Of a DNA stretch of 64,000 nt, positions 7,658 to 15,938 are shown one piece after another. The stretch spans positions 6,884 through 70,883 of the forward strand of contig CABUZX010000006.1 of NCBI GenBank assembly GCA_902496185.1, read 5' to 3'. The notes under the pieces are model-generated. The model ran no database searches. It had not been told where the DNA came from and saw only the letters and a program-made list of their open reading frames with translations. This stretch comes from an uncultured Subdoligranulum sp. (GTDB taxonomy: Bacteria; Bacillota; Clostridia; Christensenellales; CAG-314). Within the stretch, counting starts at the first letter, position 1. Each line of letters starts with the position of its first letter. Position numbers and translations under genes: made by a program.

Positions 7658-8891
7658 CTTTGTGTATTATACATTTTTTTCGGTCAAATTTACCCAAAAC
7701 CACGTCTTCTGCAAAATCTCTACAAGTAGGACTACCGCAAAGCCCACAATCAAGCATAGGCAAGGTTGACAAAACTTCCTCTACTTGTTTCATTTTTTGC
7801 ATAGCTATTATAAAATTTTTGTCAAGCTTATAAACGTCGTTCGTCTCCCACTTAAACGGAATCTTATAATAATCCAGATCTTTATCGAGAGTATCGGTAT
7901 GATTGGTTTTGTTTAAAAACGCCGTACGACGCAAGGTATGTATTTTGCTTTTTGCAACGAAAGTGTTTATTACGTTCATTACGCCACCAACGCAACCGCT
8001 GTGACAAGCAAGCAATTCTACAAAATTTATATCGCGGAGATTGCCGTCTTCCAACTCTCTTAAGATTGAAATAACGTTAAATATCCCGTCGGCTGCCAAC
8101 TGCTTTGTGTTAGGAAAACTCGCCGCTTCACCACCACTTGTAGCCCATGAAACACCTTGGGAAGAAGCTACTACCTCTTGCGAAATTTCTACGTCTTTTG
8201 CATCAACCAAAGTAAGTTTTTTAAAAATCTCCGAAACGGAAATAGCTCCGTTTATTTCGTGAAAACCGCTATAAAAACCGTTTTTTATCGCCTGAACGTT
8301 TGCAGGACACGGTGAAATATAAAACACGCCGATATCTTTGTCCGACAAACCGCTCAGTTCCCTTGCTTTGCACCTTGCTTCTTTACCCGCAAGACACAAC
8401 GGCGCAAGATGATCTATAAGATTGTCTTCCAATGATTGGTATTTGCTTAATATGAGTTGTACACACGCAGGACACACAGTAGAAATTACAGGACCTTTGA
8501 CGTCTTCACACACAAACATTTCTCTCTTGAGCATAGACAAAAGGTCACAAGCGCGCGCTTCCTCGTAAACGTAATTAAAGCCAATATTATGCAAAGCATT
8601 TAAAATTAGCTCCGGCGTAAAGAGATGCGGAAACTGAGCATAAAGACAACTCGACATAATTGCAACGTTGTACTTATATTTGTTTAAAATAGTTATATCA
8701 TCACTCAACGCTATTATAGCGTGCGAAGGACAAGACTTTATACAACTACCGCAACTAATGCACTTTTGATAATCTATTGAAGCTTTTCCGTCGCAAATCC
8801 GAATAGCGCCAGTGGGGCACGTCTTTAAACAGTTGGTACACCCCAAGCACTTGCTTTTATCCGGATAAATAGCGTGAAAATCTTTGTTCAT
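7647..8891 (-). CDS. Ferredoxin/degenerate H-cluster-domain protein
   Basis: This 414-residue protein begins with two [4Fe-4S] ferredoxin motifs (CLGCTNCLKTCP and CISCGSCIKSCP, residues about 15-60). Next comes a domain related to the [FeFe] hydrogenase large subunit C-terminus. The three H-cluster signatures are recognisable but altered: STVCPACVQL for TSCCPGW, ISPCPANVQA for MPCxxKxxE, and ELLACHSGCVGGVMN for ExMxCxxGCxxGGG. Cysteines remain, but the L2 Lys, the two-Cys L1 motif and the GGG are gone. A C-terminal Fe-S domain (LDCGLCGSPTCRDFAE) follows. Such proteins occur in hydrogenase operons with HATPase, DRTGG and PHP genes. A redox-sensing or regulatory role is more likely than H2 catalysis, by inference. 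Confidence 0.85.
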   Translation of the reverse strand: MNKDFHAIYPDKSKCLGCTNCLKTCPTGAIRICDGKASIDYQKCISCGSCIKSCPSHAIIALSDDITILNKYKYNVAIMSSCLYAQFPHLFTPELILNALHNIGFNYVYEEARACDLLSMLKREMFVCEDVKGPVISTVCPACVQLILSKYQSLEDNLIDHLAPLCLAGKEARCKARELSGLSDKDIGVFYISPCPANVQAIKNGFYSGFHEINGAISVSEIFKKLTLVDAKDVEISQEVVASSQGVSWATSGGEAASFPNTKQLAADGIFNVISILRELEDGNLRDINFVELLACHSGCVGGVMNVINTFVAKSKIHTLRRTAFLNKTNHTDTLDKDLDYYKIPFKWETNDVYKLDKNFIIAMQKMKQVEEVLSTLPMLDCGLCGSPTCRDFAEDVVLGKFDRKKCIIHKDDK

Positions 8892-8922
8892 AGAATATCG
8901 CCTTTACTCTTGTCAAAAACCA

Positions 8923-9348
8923 TCAATCACCAAGATAAAACTTCATGGTGATGGTAGTCCCCTTTCCAACAACGGACTGAACGTCCATCTCGTCACTGTA
9001 TTTTTTCATATTGGGTAAACCCATACCTGCGCCAAAGCCCATTTCCTGTATTTGTGAAGTTGCCGTAGAATAACCCTCTTTCATTGCAAGTTCGATATTT
9101 TCGATACCCTTGCCCGTGTCGGATACTACTACCGTAATACAATCGTGGTCAATTGAAACGCTTGCTTTACCGCCATTTGCGTGAATAACCGTGTTTATTT
9201 CCGCCTCGTACATAGCGATAATAACTTTGCGTACTATAGTATTATCTATACCCAGTTGTTTCAAACGGGATTTAGTCATCTGACTTGCCTGTCCCGCCAA
9301 CTCAAAGTTAGTTCCGTCTATATCGAATATCCAATTAATACCCGACAT
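8923..9348 (-). CDS. RsbW/SpoIIAB-like ATPase domain protein
   Basis: This 141-residue protein resembles anti-sigma-factor serine kinases: MYEAEINTVIHANGG (N-box with the Asn/His pair), VSDTGKGI (G1) and GFGAGMGLPNMKKYSD (G2). The frame stays open further upstream to 9576, but the ATG at 9348 forms a TGATG overlap with the stop of the preceding gene. The extra upstream residues have no similarity to this family, so the short form is chosen. Its position between a DRTGG gene and the H-cluster-like gene suggests a signalling role in the operon; its partner is unknown. Confidence 0.8.
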   Translation of the reverse strand: MSGINWIFDIDGTNFELAGQASQMTKSRLKQLGIDNTIVRKVIIAMYEAEINTVIHANGGKASVSIDHDCITVVVSDTGKGIENIELAMKEGYSTATSQIQEMGFGAGMGLPNMKKYSDEMDVQSVVGKGTTITMKFYLGD

Positions 9349-9692
9349 CAAAGACCCCCACCAACTCCGGCATTGTAAAGCTTGCCACAAGCAGAAAACA
9401 TTCTTTCCTCCGTTGCAAGTACTACTATACCGTTTTCGCGGGCGACGTCTAAAACCTTTTCGTCTGGCATCTTTCCCCGCACGAAACAAACGCACTTCAT
9501 ATCCATCATAAGCGCCGTACGCACTGCTTGCGGATTGACAAGCCCCGTAAGCAACACCGATTGATCTTTTACGCAAGCTAAAACGTCAGACATCATATCC
9601 GAACCGCAAGCAGAAACAACGGATGTATCGAGATACTCTTCACCGCACAAAACTTTTGCATTAAGAATAGAAGCAATTTGTCCAATTGTCAT
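9348..9692 (-). CDS. DRTGG-domain protein (first copy)
   Basis: This 114-residue protein starts MTIGQIASILNAKVLCGEEYLD and continues with ACGSDMMSDVLACVKD, the usual pattern of stand-alone DRTGG domains in clostridial hydrogenase operons. It presumably binds a small ligand and acts with the neighbouring ATPase protein, with which it shares a TGATG stop/start junction. It lies 20 bases after the hndA stop. A second, more diverged copy is at 7337-7657, so the operon carries two DRTGG and two HATPase genes. Confidence 0.8.
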   Translation of the reverse strand: MTIGQIASILNAKVLCGEEYLDTSVVSACGSDMMSDVLACVKDQSVLLTGLVNPQAVRTALMMDMKCVCFVRGKMPDEKVLDVARENGIVVLATEERMFSACGKLYNAGVGGGL

Positions 9693-9711
9693 AATAAAAT
9701 TACCTTAAATA

Positions 9712-10209
9712 TTAAAGATCTTTGTACTTATTTATAATGCCGTTGACTTGATCTACGGTGACTTTGCCGTAAACTTCGCCGTTGACGGTCAAAACAGGAG
9801 CAAGACCACAGCAACCTATGCAACGTGTAGCTTCAATAGAAAATTTACCGTCGGGAGTAATACCGCCCTCTTCGATATTCAATACTTGCTTAAGCTTGTC
9901 CATAACGTCTCCGCTACCCTTTACGTAGCAAGCCGTACCCAAGCATACTGCAACGTTGTATTTGCCCTTTGGATTAAGGCTAAATTGAGAGTAAAAAGTT
10001 GCTACACCGTAAACTTCTTCAACCGGCACGTCCAAACCCTCGGCAATGCGAGTAACTACTTCTATCGGCAAATAACCGTAGATTTCCTGAGCGTGTTGCA
10101 ATACAGGCATAACTGCGCCTCTTACGTTTTTGTGTTGAGCAATAACCTTGTCCAATTGCTTGCGTTGTTTTTCTGTTTCCTGAAAAGGAATTTGACAAAT
10201 TTTACTCAT
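9712..10209 (-). CDS. hndA: Hydrogenase NuoE-like [2Fe-2S] subunit (HndA/HydC)
   Basis: This 165-residue NuoE/HydC-type subunit has a helical N-terminus and a thioredoxin-like [2Fe-2S] domain whose ligands lie in VCLGTACYVKG and TRCIGCCGLAP. It passes electrons between the flavin subunit (HndC) and the rest of the complex. It is the first gene of the operon. Its ATG follows a short leader behind the promoter at 10269-10297 and is preceded by an AGGGGGA ribosome site. Length is normal for the family. Confidence 0.93.
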   Translation of the reverse strand: MSKICQIPFQETEKQRKQLDKVIAQHKNVRGAVMPVLQHAQEIYGYLPIEVVTRIAEGLDVPVEEVYGVATFYSQFSLNPKGKYNVAVCLGTACYVKGSGDVMDKLKQVLNIEEGGITPDGKFSIEATRCIGCCGLAPVLTVNGEVYGKVTVDQVNGIINKYKDL

Positions 10210-10268
10210 TTTGTCCCCCTGTAAAATAAATTAGATATGTTTTTTAGTGCTTTTTAACACCAATTAAT

Positions 10269-10297
10269 ATTATCATAGATTTTGCTATTTTTGTCAA
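10269..10297 (-). promoter_or_regulatory. Promoter of the hydrogenase operon
   Basis: On the minus strand a perfect TTGACA (10292-10297) and GATAAT (10269-10274) are 17 bases apart. Transcription would start about 55 bases before hndA. No clear operator palindrome is seen in the leader. The interval between this promoter and the gene at 10430 is AT-rich, with nothing else recognisable. Confidence 0.75.
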
Positions 10298-10429
10298 CCG
10301 ATTTTAAGAAAATTGAAATATTTTATTCGCCTTTTGTATAAAAATGCAGAACCATTTTTCAATATACGCCTCAACGTACTTTTATGATTAAATATTTATT
10401 CAAATCAAGCAAATTCATAAAACTAACTA

Positions 10430-11182
10430 TCAAAATTTTTCGCGTAATGACAAATTGATCAACAACAAATCAAAGTAGGCAATCTTCAGTTCTGACGTTT
10501 TGACAACGCTTTTTTTAAGTTGGGTAAGTATGGTTTTTTGGTAAGCAAGATAACTCAAAATATCTTGAATAATTTGTTCGGTTGAATCTCCTTTAAGTTT
10601 TTCTGCAAGCGATATAGCCTCGTCGGTAGCGTCTATCCTTTCGGAAATAACGTCGTTGACGTCTCCCACGCTTTTTTCCTCTTTGTCATAATCCAAAGCA
10701 AGAGAAACTATCATAGACAAAGTATTCCAAAAAACTTCCGTCACTTCAACGAGCATACTTTTTGATCCGTCTGAAAAAGTAAGTTTTTTTTGCGGTAAAT
10801 CCCACTCGTAAACGTACGCGCTTTCGCCCGCTTCAAGCAAGTTGTTGGCTATTGTGTTGGCGTCGGTTTTAGACAAATAAAGAGCTGCAAACACCATAAA
10901 ATTATTTCCGTCCTGATAAATCCCACCTGCTCCTCCACGCGTTTTGCAAATGGAAGAATAATAATTTGCCGAGCTTTCCGTCACGAAACTTCCGATTGCC
11001 ACCCCATAAACGGTTTGCTTTTTCAAAACCACCGATTTGCTTTTGAATAAAAAGGAACAAAAAAACACCAAGATTAAAATAATCAACAAAGTTATTGCAA
11101 TGGTTTTTACTCTGCTGTAAAAACTTTTGGATTTTTCCCTGACAGGTTTTTTGCGATAAACTTCCGTTTCGACGTATTTCAT
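10430..11182 (-). CDS. Single-pass membrane protein with SPOR-like domain
   Basis: Hypothetical protein of about 250 residues. A basic N-terminus (VYRKKPVREKSKSF) precedes one membrane span (about residues 30-50, IAITLLIILILVFFCSFLF). An external region starting VYGVAIGSFVTESSANYYS follows, with the spacing and aromatic/Gly pattern of SPOR peptidoglycan-binding domains (about residues 60-130). The rest is helical. The Met at 11182 is chosen because the alternative upstream TTG start at 11230 lies inside the groEL terminator; no good ribosome site is visible. The role is unknown, and a cell-wall or sporulation function is inferred only from the SPOR resemblance. It lies downstream of groEL but is separated from it by a terminator. 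Confidence 0.55.
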   Translation of the reverse strand: MKYVETEVYRKKPVREKSKSFYSRVKTIAITLLIILILVFFCSFLFKSKSVVLKKQTVYGVAIGSFVTESSANYYSSICKTRGGAGGIYQDGNNFMVFAALYLSKTDANTIANNLLEAGESAYVYEWDLPQKKLTFSDGSKSMLVEVTEVFWNTLSMIVSLALDYDKEEKSVGDVNDVISERIDATDEAISLAEKLKGDSTEQIIQDILSYLAYQKTILTQLKKSVVKTSELKIAYFDLLLINLSLREKF

Positions 11183-11229
11183 AATACTATGTATATTTAT
11201 AGTTCTGTTTCTTTTGACTAATTGCAACA

Positions 11230-11261
11230 AAAAACCGTAAGGAATTTTCCTTACGGTTTTT
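11230..11261 (-). terminator. Terminator of groES-groEL
   Basis: A 15-base perfect stem (AAAAACCGTAAGGAA) closed by a 2-base loop ends in a run of T on the minus strand. It lies about 22 bases past the groEL stop. Confidence 0.9.
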
Positions 11262-11283
11262 AAAAAGTGTTTATTTGTATTGA

Positions 11284-12906
11284 TTAATACATATCTCCGC
11301 CCATTTGCGGTTGCGCTGGAGGCGTAGGTTCGGGGATTTCCGCCACGGCGCCTTCCGTCGTAAGCATTACACCTGCAATACTTGCGGCGTTTTGCAATGC
11401 GCTACGGGTTACCTTTGTCGGATCGATAATGCCTTTTTCTACCATATCGACGTACTTGTCGGCGTAAGCGTCATAACCGTAATTAGGTCTTCTTGCGTTG
11501 ATGACGTTGTAAAGAACTACTCCGCCGTCTACGCCTGCGTTGATTGCTATCTGACGCAATGGTTCTTTAATAGCGTTTAAAATAATGGTTGCACCTGTTT
11601 TTTCGTCCCCCTTAAGAGTAGGAATAAATGCGTTGAGTTTTTTGACTGCGGACAACAAGGCTACGCCACCACCAGGGACAATACCTTCTTCTACAGCGGC
11701 ACGGGTTGCATTGAGAGCATCTTCGATACGAAGTTTCTTTTCCTTCATTTCCAACTCCGTTGCCGCGCCAACGTGAATAACGGCTACGCCACCTGCCAAT
11801 TTGGCAAGTCTTTCTTGATATTTTTCCTTATCGTATTCACTCGTGGTTTCGGCGGAAAGAGCGCGTATCTGGCGAACTCTTTGTTGAATTGCTTCCGTAG
11901 TGCCTGCGCCTTCAACGATAATGGTGTTTTCCTTGTCAACCTTGATTTGTTTTGCTTGACCAAGCATTTCCAACGTTGCGTCTTTGAGTTCAATACCGAC
12001 TTCGCTGGTGATGACCGTTCCGCCTGTCAATATTGCGATATCTTGCAACATTTCCTTACGTCTGTCACCAAAACCTGGGGCTTTGACGGCTACGCAACTG
12101 AAAGCGCCACGCAATTTGTTGAGTATAAGGGTTGTCAAAGCCTCGCCCTCAACGTCCTCGGCAATGATGAGAAGTTTTCTGCCCGTCTTTACAACTTGCT
12201 CCAACAAAGGCAAAATTTCCTGAATATTGCTAATTTTTTTGTCGGTAATAAGGATTAGAGCGTCTTCAAGTACGGCTTCCATTTTTTCCATATTAGTTGC
12301 CATATATGGAGAGCAATATCCTCTGTCAAATTGCATGCCTTCTACTATATTGAGTTCCGTACGCATTGTTTTGCTTTCTTCTACAGTGATTACGCCGTCG
12401 TTGCCGACTTTTTCCATGGCGTCGGAAATAAGTTGGCCAATAACTGCGTCCCCTGCGGAAATACTTGCTACTTGAGCAATATTTGTCTTTTCGCTAACGG
12501 GCTTGCTGATGGATTTTAAACTCTCAACGCAAACTTCTACCGCTTTGTCAATACCCTTTTTGAGAACTATCGGATTTGCGCCTGCAGCAACGTTTTTGCT
12601 ACCTTCCTTAATAATTGCTTGAGCCAAAACTACCGCAGTAGTCGTGCCGTCGCCTGCTACGTCGTTGGTTTTTGTGGAAACTTCCTTAATAATTTGCGCG
12701 CCCATGTTTTCAAAAGCGTCGGGAAACTCTATTTCCTTTGCAATGGTAACGCCGTCGTTGGTAATAAGCGGACTACCGTACTTGCGTTCTAAAACTACGT
12801 TACGTCCTTTAGGTCCGAGCGTAATTTTAACAACGTCTGCCAAATTGTTGATACCGTTGAGTAACGATTCTCTTGCTTGTTCGCCGTATTTAACTTGTTT
12901 TGCCAT
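11284..12906 (-). CDS. groEL: Chaperonin GroEL
   Basis: This 540-residue 60-kDa chaperonin assembles into the double heptameric ring that folds client proteins with GroES. The N-terminal AKQVKYGEQARESLLNGIN, the ATP-binding VAGDGTTTAVVLAQ and the Gly/Met-rich tail ending GGDMY are all visible. Length is normal. It lies 16 bases after groES, in the same CIRCE-controlled operon, with a terminator directly downstream. Confidence 0.98.
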   Translation of the reverse strand: MAKQVKYGEQARESLLNGINNLADVVKITLGPKGRNVVLERKYGSPLITNDGVTIAKEIEFPDAFENMGAQIIKEVSTKTNDVAGDGTTTAVVLAQAIIKEGSKNVAAGANPIVLKKGIDKAVEVCVESLKSISKPVSEKTNIAQVASISAGDAVIGQLISDAMEKVGNDGVITVEESKTMRTELNIVEGMQFDRGYCSPYMATNMEKMEAVLEDALILITDKKISNIQEILPLLEQVVKTGRKLLIIAEDVEGEALTTLILNKLRGAFSCVAVKAPGFGDRRKEMLQDIAILTGGTVITSEVGIELKDATLEMLGQAKQIKVDKENTIIVEGAGTTEAIQQRVRQIRALSAETTSEYDKEKYQERLAKLAGGVAVIHVGAATELEMKEKKLRIEDALNATRAAVEEGIVPGGGVALLSAVKKLNAFIPTLKGDEKTGATIILNAIKEPLRQIAINAGVDGGVVLYNVINARRPNYGYDAYADKYVDMVEKGIIDPTKVTRSALQNAASIAGVMLTTEGAVAEIPEPTPPAQPQMGGDMY

Positions 12907-12922
12907 TTTTTGTGCGCCTCCT

Positions 12923-13207
12923 TTACTCTACTATTGCGAGAATATCGCTTTGTTTGATAATAACTACTTCCTGACCTTCAATCTTAAATTGATTTCCGGA
13001 ATAACGGGCAAACAAAACCTTGTCACCCGGCTTGACTTGCATTAGTACTTCTTTGCCGTCCATTACGCCACCAGGACCGACTGAAATAACTTCCGCTATT
13101 TCGGACTTTTCCTGAGCGTTGGTGGGCAAAAAGAAGCTACCCTTTTTTTCCTCTGTTTGTTCGCAAATTTTTACTACTACTTTGTCAAACAACGGTTTTA
13201 AATTCAT
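12923..13207 (-). CDS. groES: Co-chaperonin GroES
   Basis: This 94-residue co-chaperonin starts MNLKPLFDKVVVKICEQ and contains the mobile-loop region (EEKKGSFFLPTNAQEKSE) and the VGPGG and KPGDKVLFARYSG motifs. It forms the heptameric lid on GroEL. An AGGTAT ribosome site lies just upstream. The operon is under a perfect CIRCE operator, so it is expected to be repressed by HrcA and induced by heat or protein stress. Confidence 0.97.
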   Translation of the reverse strand: MNLKPLFDKVVVKICEQTEEKKGSFFLPTNAQEKSEIAEVISVGPGGVMDGKEVLMQVKPGDKVLFARYSGNQFKIEGQEVVIIKQSDILAIVE

Positions 13208-13255
13208 TTTATACCTCCATAAATTCTTAAATTATGTACTTGATTAATTATTGTT

Positions 13256-13282
13256 TTAGCACTCTTGCATGATGAGTGCTAA
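13256..13282. promoter_or_regulatory. CIRCE operator (HrcA binding site)
   Basis: TTAGCACTC - 9 bases - GAGTGCTAA is a perfect match to the CIRCE inverted repeat. It lies between the promoter (13294-13321) and groES. HrcA is therefore the expected repressor; hrcA is not in this window. Confidence 0.97.
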
Positions 13283-13293
13283 CTCTACACATT

Positions 13294-13321
13294 ATTATAT
13301 ACGCCTTTTTCAGTTTGTCAA
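13294..13321 (-). promoter_or_regulatory. Promoter of groES-groEL
   Basis: On the minus strand TTGACA (13316-13321) and TATAAT (13294-13299) are both perfect, with a 16-base spacer, immediately before the CIRCE element. This is a sigma-A-type heat-shock promoter layout. Confidence 0.88.
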
Positions 13322-13414
13322 GAAAAAATTCGCAGTTTTTTAAATTTTTTTTTGGGGTTTTTTGCTTTGATTTAATTTAACAAAAAACTAAAGATAGAAA
13401 TTTGGTTTTTATTG

Positions 13415-13443
13415 TTGTGCTGTGTCGGATTGTGTGATAAAAT
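13415..13443 (+). promoter_or_regulatory. Probable promoter of dCMP deaminase gene
   Basis: TTGTGC (13415-13420) and TAAAAT (13438-13443) are separated by 17 bases, about 30 bases before the start codon at 13474. The -35 is imperfect. An AT-rich TATATT further downstream is an alternative -10. Confidence 0.45.
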
Positions 13444-13473
13444 AACTATATTATACGTTAAAGAGGTATTATT

Positions 13474-13923
13474 ATGGATAAATGGGATAAGAGGTTTATG
13501 GATATGGCAGAAGTTGTAGCCACTTGGTCAAGCTGTTTTCAAGACAACCGCAAAATCGGCGCGGTAATAGTCAAAGACAAAAGAATTTTGACCACCGGTT
13601 ATAACGGAGCGCCCAGCAACGTAAAAAGCTGTACGGAAAAACAAGAGTGCATCCGTCGCAAGCTCAACATCAAAAGCGGTACCTGCCACGAATTGTGTTA
13701 CGCCGTACACGCAGAACAAAACGCCATTATTCAAGCGGCAAGATTGGGCGTTGCATTGACGGACGCAGTGCTTTATTGCACGCATCAACCTTGCGTAATT
13801 TGCGCAAAAATGATAATAAACAGCGGCATCAAGCGCGTTGTTTTTAAACACGGCTATCCCGACGAATTTGCAATGACGCTTTTTGAAGAAGCTCAAGTCA
13901 AAGTCGAACAGTTTGTCGATTGA
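13474..13923 (+). CDS. dCMP deaminase (ComEB-type)
   Basis: This 149-residue zinc-dependent deaminase of the cytidine/deoxycytidylate family converts dCMP to dUMP for dTMP synthesis. The catalytic HAEQNAI (His and Glu) and zinc-binding PCVICAK motifs are both present. The insert with KQECIRRKLNIKSGTCHELC is typical of the ComEB-like dCMP deaminases of Firmicutes. An AGAGG ribosome site precedes the ATG. It stands alone on the plus strand, with a terminator downstream. Confidence 0.92.
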   Translation: MDKWDKRFMDMAEVVATWSSCFQDNRKIGAVIVKDKRILTTGYNGAPSNVKSCTEKQECIRRKLNIKSGTCHELCYAVHAEQNAIIQAARLGVALTDAVLYCTHQPCVICAKMIINSGIKRVVFKHGYPDEFAMTLFEEAQVKVEQFVD

Positions 13924-13960
13924 TTTTTAGTCAAATTACCAAGCAAAAAATAAAAATCGC

Positions 13961-13987
13961 GAGTGTTTTGTCGACACTCCGTTTTTT
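13961..13987 (+). terminator. Terminator of dCMP deaminase gene
   Basis: GAGTGT and ACACTC pair around a 7-base loop, followed by a T run (CGTTTTTT), starting 37 bases past the stop codon. Confidence 0.65.
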
Positions 13988-13997
13988 GTCGACTTTT

Positions 13998-14028
13998 TTG
14001 ACTAAAAATAAATATTTGATAGTATAAT
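13998..14028 (+). promoter_or_regulatory. Probable promoter of the chromate transporter pair
   Basis: TTGACT (13998-14003) and a perfect TATAAT (14023-14028) are separated by a rather long 19-base spacer, 50 bases before the first transporter gene. Confidence 0.5.
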
Positions 14029-14078
14029 TTACAATGGTAAATTATATCCTTAATATAATATTTTTTTGAGAGTGTTTT

Positions 14079-14729
14079 ATGAAAAGAACAGCAAAAAATT
14101 ATCTTGACTTGTTTTGGACGTGGTTTATTATCGGACTTACTACCTTTGGCGGTGGCTACGCTATGATTGCCATTATTCAAAACAAAATCGTAGAAAAAAG
14201 AAAGTGGATTTCTAACGACGAACTAACAAAAATAATTGCCATTGCAGAATCCACCCCCGGCCCTATCGCAATAAACAGCGCTACTTATATAGGTTACAAA
14301 TTGCTGGGAGTATTTGGGAGCTTTCTTGCAACGTTGGGCGTAATTTTGCCGAGTTTTGTTATTATTTACGTTATTTCACTATTTTTTAACGACCTTTTGC
14401 AATACCAAATAGTTCAATACGCCTTTAACGGAATAAAGGCAAGTGTTTCCGCATTGATTTTGCTCGCAGGTATCAAAATGCTTAAATCCACAAAAAAAGA
14501 TTTGCTGACTTGGATTATTTTTGGCATTACTCTTGCTTTGACAATAATCATAAACGTATTTGATTGGAACGTTTCTTCCGTATTTTTAATACTTGCAGGC
14601 GCGCTTATAGGTCTTGTCACTGTTTTTGCAACCAAAAACAAAGGAGAACCACCGCAAAATGATACGGCAGAAAACTCTCCTCAATTGCTCAATCAAAAAA
14701 ATTGCGACAAGGAGGGTAAGCAATGCTGA
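14079..14729 (+). CDS. Chromate transporter family protein, subunit 1
   Basis: This 216-residue short-form CHR-family membrane protein has about six hydrophobic segments. The N-terminal motif TTFGGGYAMI and ESTPGPIAINSATYIGY are diagnostic. In the family, short forms are encoded in pairs that together correspond to a long ChrA. The true substrate in anaerobes is uncertain; chromate/sulfate antiport is the family name rather than a proven role here. The C-terminal tail is polar (NKGEPPQNDTAENS). It overlaps the next gene by 7 bases. Confidence 0.85.
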   Translation: MKRTAKNYLDLFWTWFIIGLTTFGGGYAMIAIIQNKIVEKRKWISNDELTKIIAIAESTPGPIAINSATYIGYKLLGVFGSFLATLGVILPSFVIIYVISLFFNDLLQYQIVQYAFNGIKASVSALILLAGIKMLKSTKKDLLTWIIFGITLALTIIINVFDWNVSSVFLILAGALIGLVTVFATKNKGEPPQNDTAENSPQLLNQKNCDKEGKQC

Positions 14730-15292
14730 CACTCTTTTGGACGTTTTTTAAAATAGGTTTGTTTACTTTTGGCGGTGGTTACGCCATGATTCCCCTTATT
14801 CAACAGGAAGTAATACACCACAATTGGCTGTCTGAGGACGCTTTACTCAACTTTATCGGTATAAGCGAAGCTACCCCCGGTCCATTTGCAATAAATATCG
14901 CTACCTTTGTAGGTTCGTCGCAATACGGATTTTGGGGAGCCGTGTGCGCTACTCTCGGAGTAATTTTGCCGAGCTTCATCATTATTTTGCTGATTGCTTC
15001 AATTTTTACAAAGTTTGAGCAAAACAAATACGTAAAAGGCGCGTTAAGAGGTATTTCTCCCGTGGTTTGCGCGCTGATAATCGGTACGGGGTTGACGCTG
15101 TTTGTACAAAACGTTTGGAGCAATACCTACGACTTGAACTCCGCGCCACAAATAGACTTTTGCGCTTTGGCAATATCCGTCGTCGCTTTTGCGGGCAGTT
15201 TGATTTACAAAAAACTGACCAAAAAAAATTTGTCGGCAATATTCGTTATTTTCTTTGGCGCGGTAATGGGTATAGCCCTATACTCTATTTGA
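14723..15292 (+). CDS. Chromate transporter family protein, subunit 2
   Basis: This 189-residue paralogue of the preceding gene has the same FTFGGGYAMIPLIQQE and EATPGPFAINIATFVG motifs and about six membrane spans. Its ATG lies inside the end of subunit 1 (ATGCTGA overlap), so the two are translationally coupled and probably act as a heterodimer with inverted topologies, as described for paired short CHR proteins. A hairpin terminator follows. Confidence 0.85.
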   Translation: MLTLFWTFFKIGLFTFGGGYAMIPLIQQEVIHHNWLSEDALLNFIGISEATPGPFAINIATFVGSSQYGFWGAVCATLGVILPSFIIILLIASIFTKFEQNKYVKGALRGISPVVCALIIGTGLTLFVQNVWSNTYDLNSAPQIDFCALAISVVAFAGSLIYKKLTKKNLSAIFVIFFGAVMGIALYSI

Positions 15293-15337
15293 TATTTTTT
15301 GCATAATAAAATTTTTAAACAAATAAATTGCCAAACT

Positions 15338-15370
15338 AAAATTCTGAAGTCAATAGGCCTCAGGATTTTT
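15338..15370. terminator. Terminator between chromate pair and bioY
   Basis: A stem of about 13 base pairs (with G-U pairs) around AATA ends in TTTTT on the plus strand. It ends right at the bioY stop codon on the other strand, so it may serve both convergent units. Confidence 0.6.
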
Positions 15371-15371
15371 A

Positions 15372-15938
15372 TCATTTTTTTAAACCAATCAGCGGAACAA
15401 GTTTTTTGGCAAGGAATAAAATGACTGCGCTCAACAAAAGGTCTTTCCACAAGCCGTTAAATACTAATAGCGTCAATAAAGTCAAAATACTTGCGTCGTT
15501 CTTTAAATAAAGTTTAAAAACCAACAAGCCGTATACGCTCCCTAACGAGTAAACGACAATCAAAAAGACAGTCACAGCCACAATCAGTCTTTTGAGTTCA
15601 GGTTTGTTTCCATGTAAATGTGGATTGGCAATTTTTCCACACAAAAAGCTACCTATCAAAAACCCCAGCAAATAACCAAAGGTCGGTTGCAAAACGTAAG
15701 CAAAGCCTCCGCCGTTAGCAAACACGGGCATACCGACAAGCCCCATCAATATATATATAGCAACGCTCAAAGCGCAAAACTCACCCAACAGCAACGACAG
15801 CAACAAAACAATTGCAAATTGCAAAGTTATCGGAACGGGCAAAGGGATTTTTATAAATCCACCCACTACTATCAACGCCAAAGAGAGCGCAACGTACGCT
15901 AAAATTTTTGCGCCGAATAATTTTTGTTGTTTTTTCAT
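15372..15938 (-). CDS. bioY: Biotin transporter BioY
   Basis: This 188-residue substrate-binding (S) component of a biotin ECF transporter is a hydrophobic protein with about six spans. It shows the BioY patterns IPLPVPITLQFAIVLL and the GxxGxPVFANGGG region before the TFGYLLGF segment. It overlaps birA by 4 bases (ATGA), giving a two-gene unit for biotin uptake and attachment. No biotin-synthesis gene and no EcfAT energising module are in this window. Confidence 0.92.
   Translation of the reverse strand: MKKQQKLFGAKILAYVALSLALIVVGGFIKIPLPVPITLQFAIVLLLSLLLGEFCALSVAIYILMGLVGMPVFANGGGFAYVLQPTFGYLLGFLIGSFLCGKIANPHLHGNKPELKRLIVAVTVFLIVVYSLGSVYGLLVFKLYLKNDASILTLLTLLVFNGLWKDLLLSAVILFLAKKLVPLIGLKK

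Noticed and set aside
8923..9576. A 217-residue version of the HATPase protein
   Set aside because: The upstream part lies within the DRTGG gene in another frame and has low-complexity, unconserved sequence; the TGATG junction marks the start at 9348.
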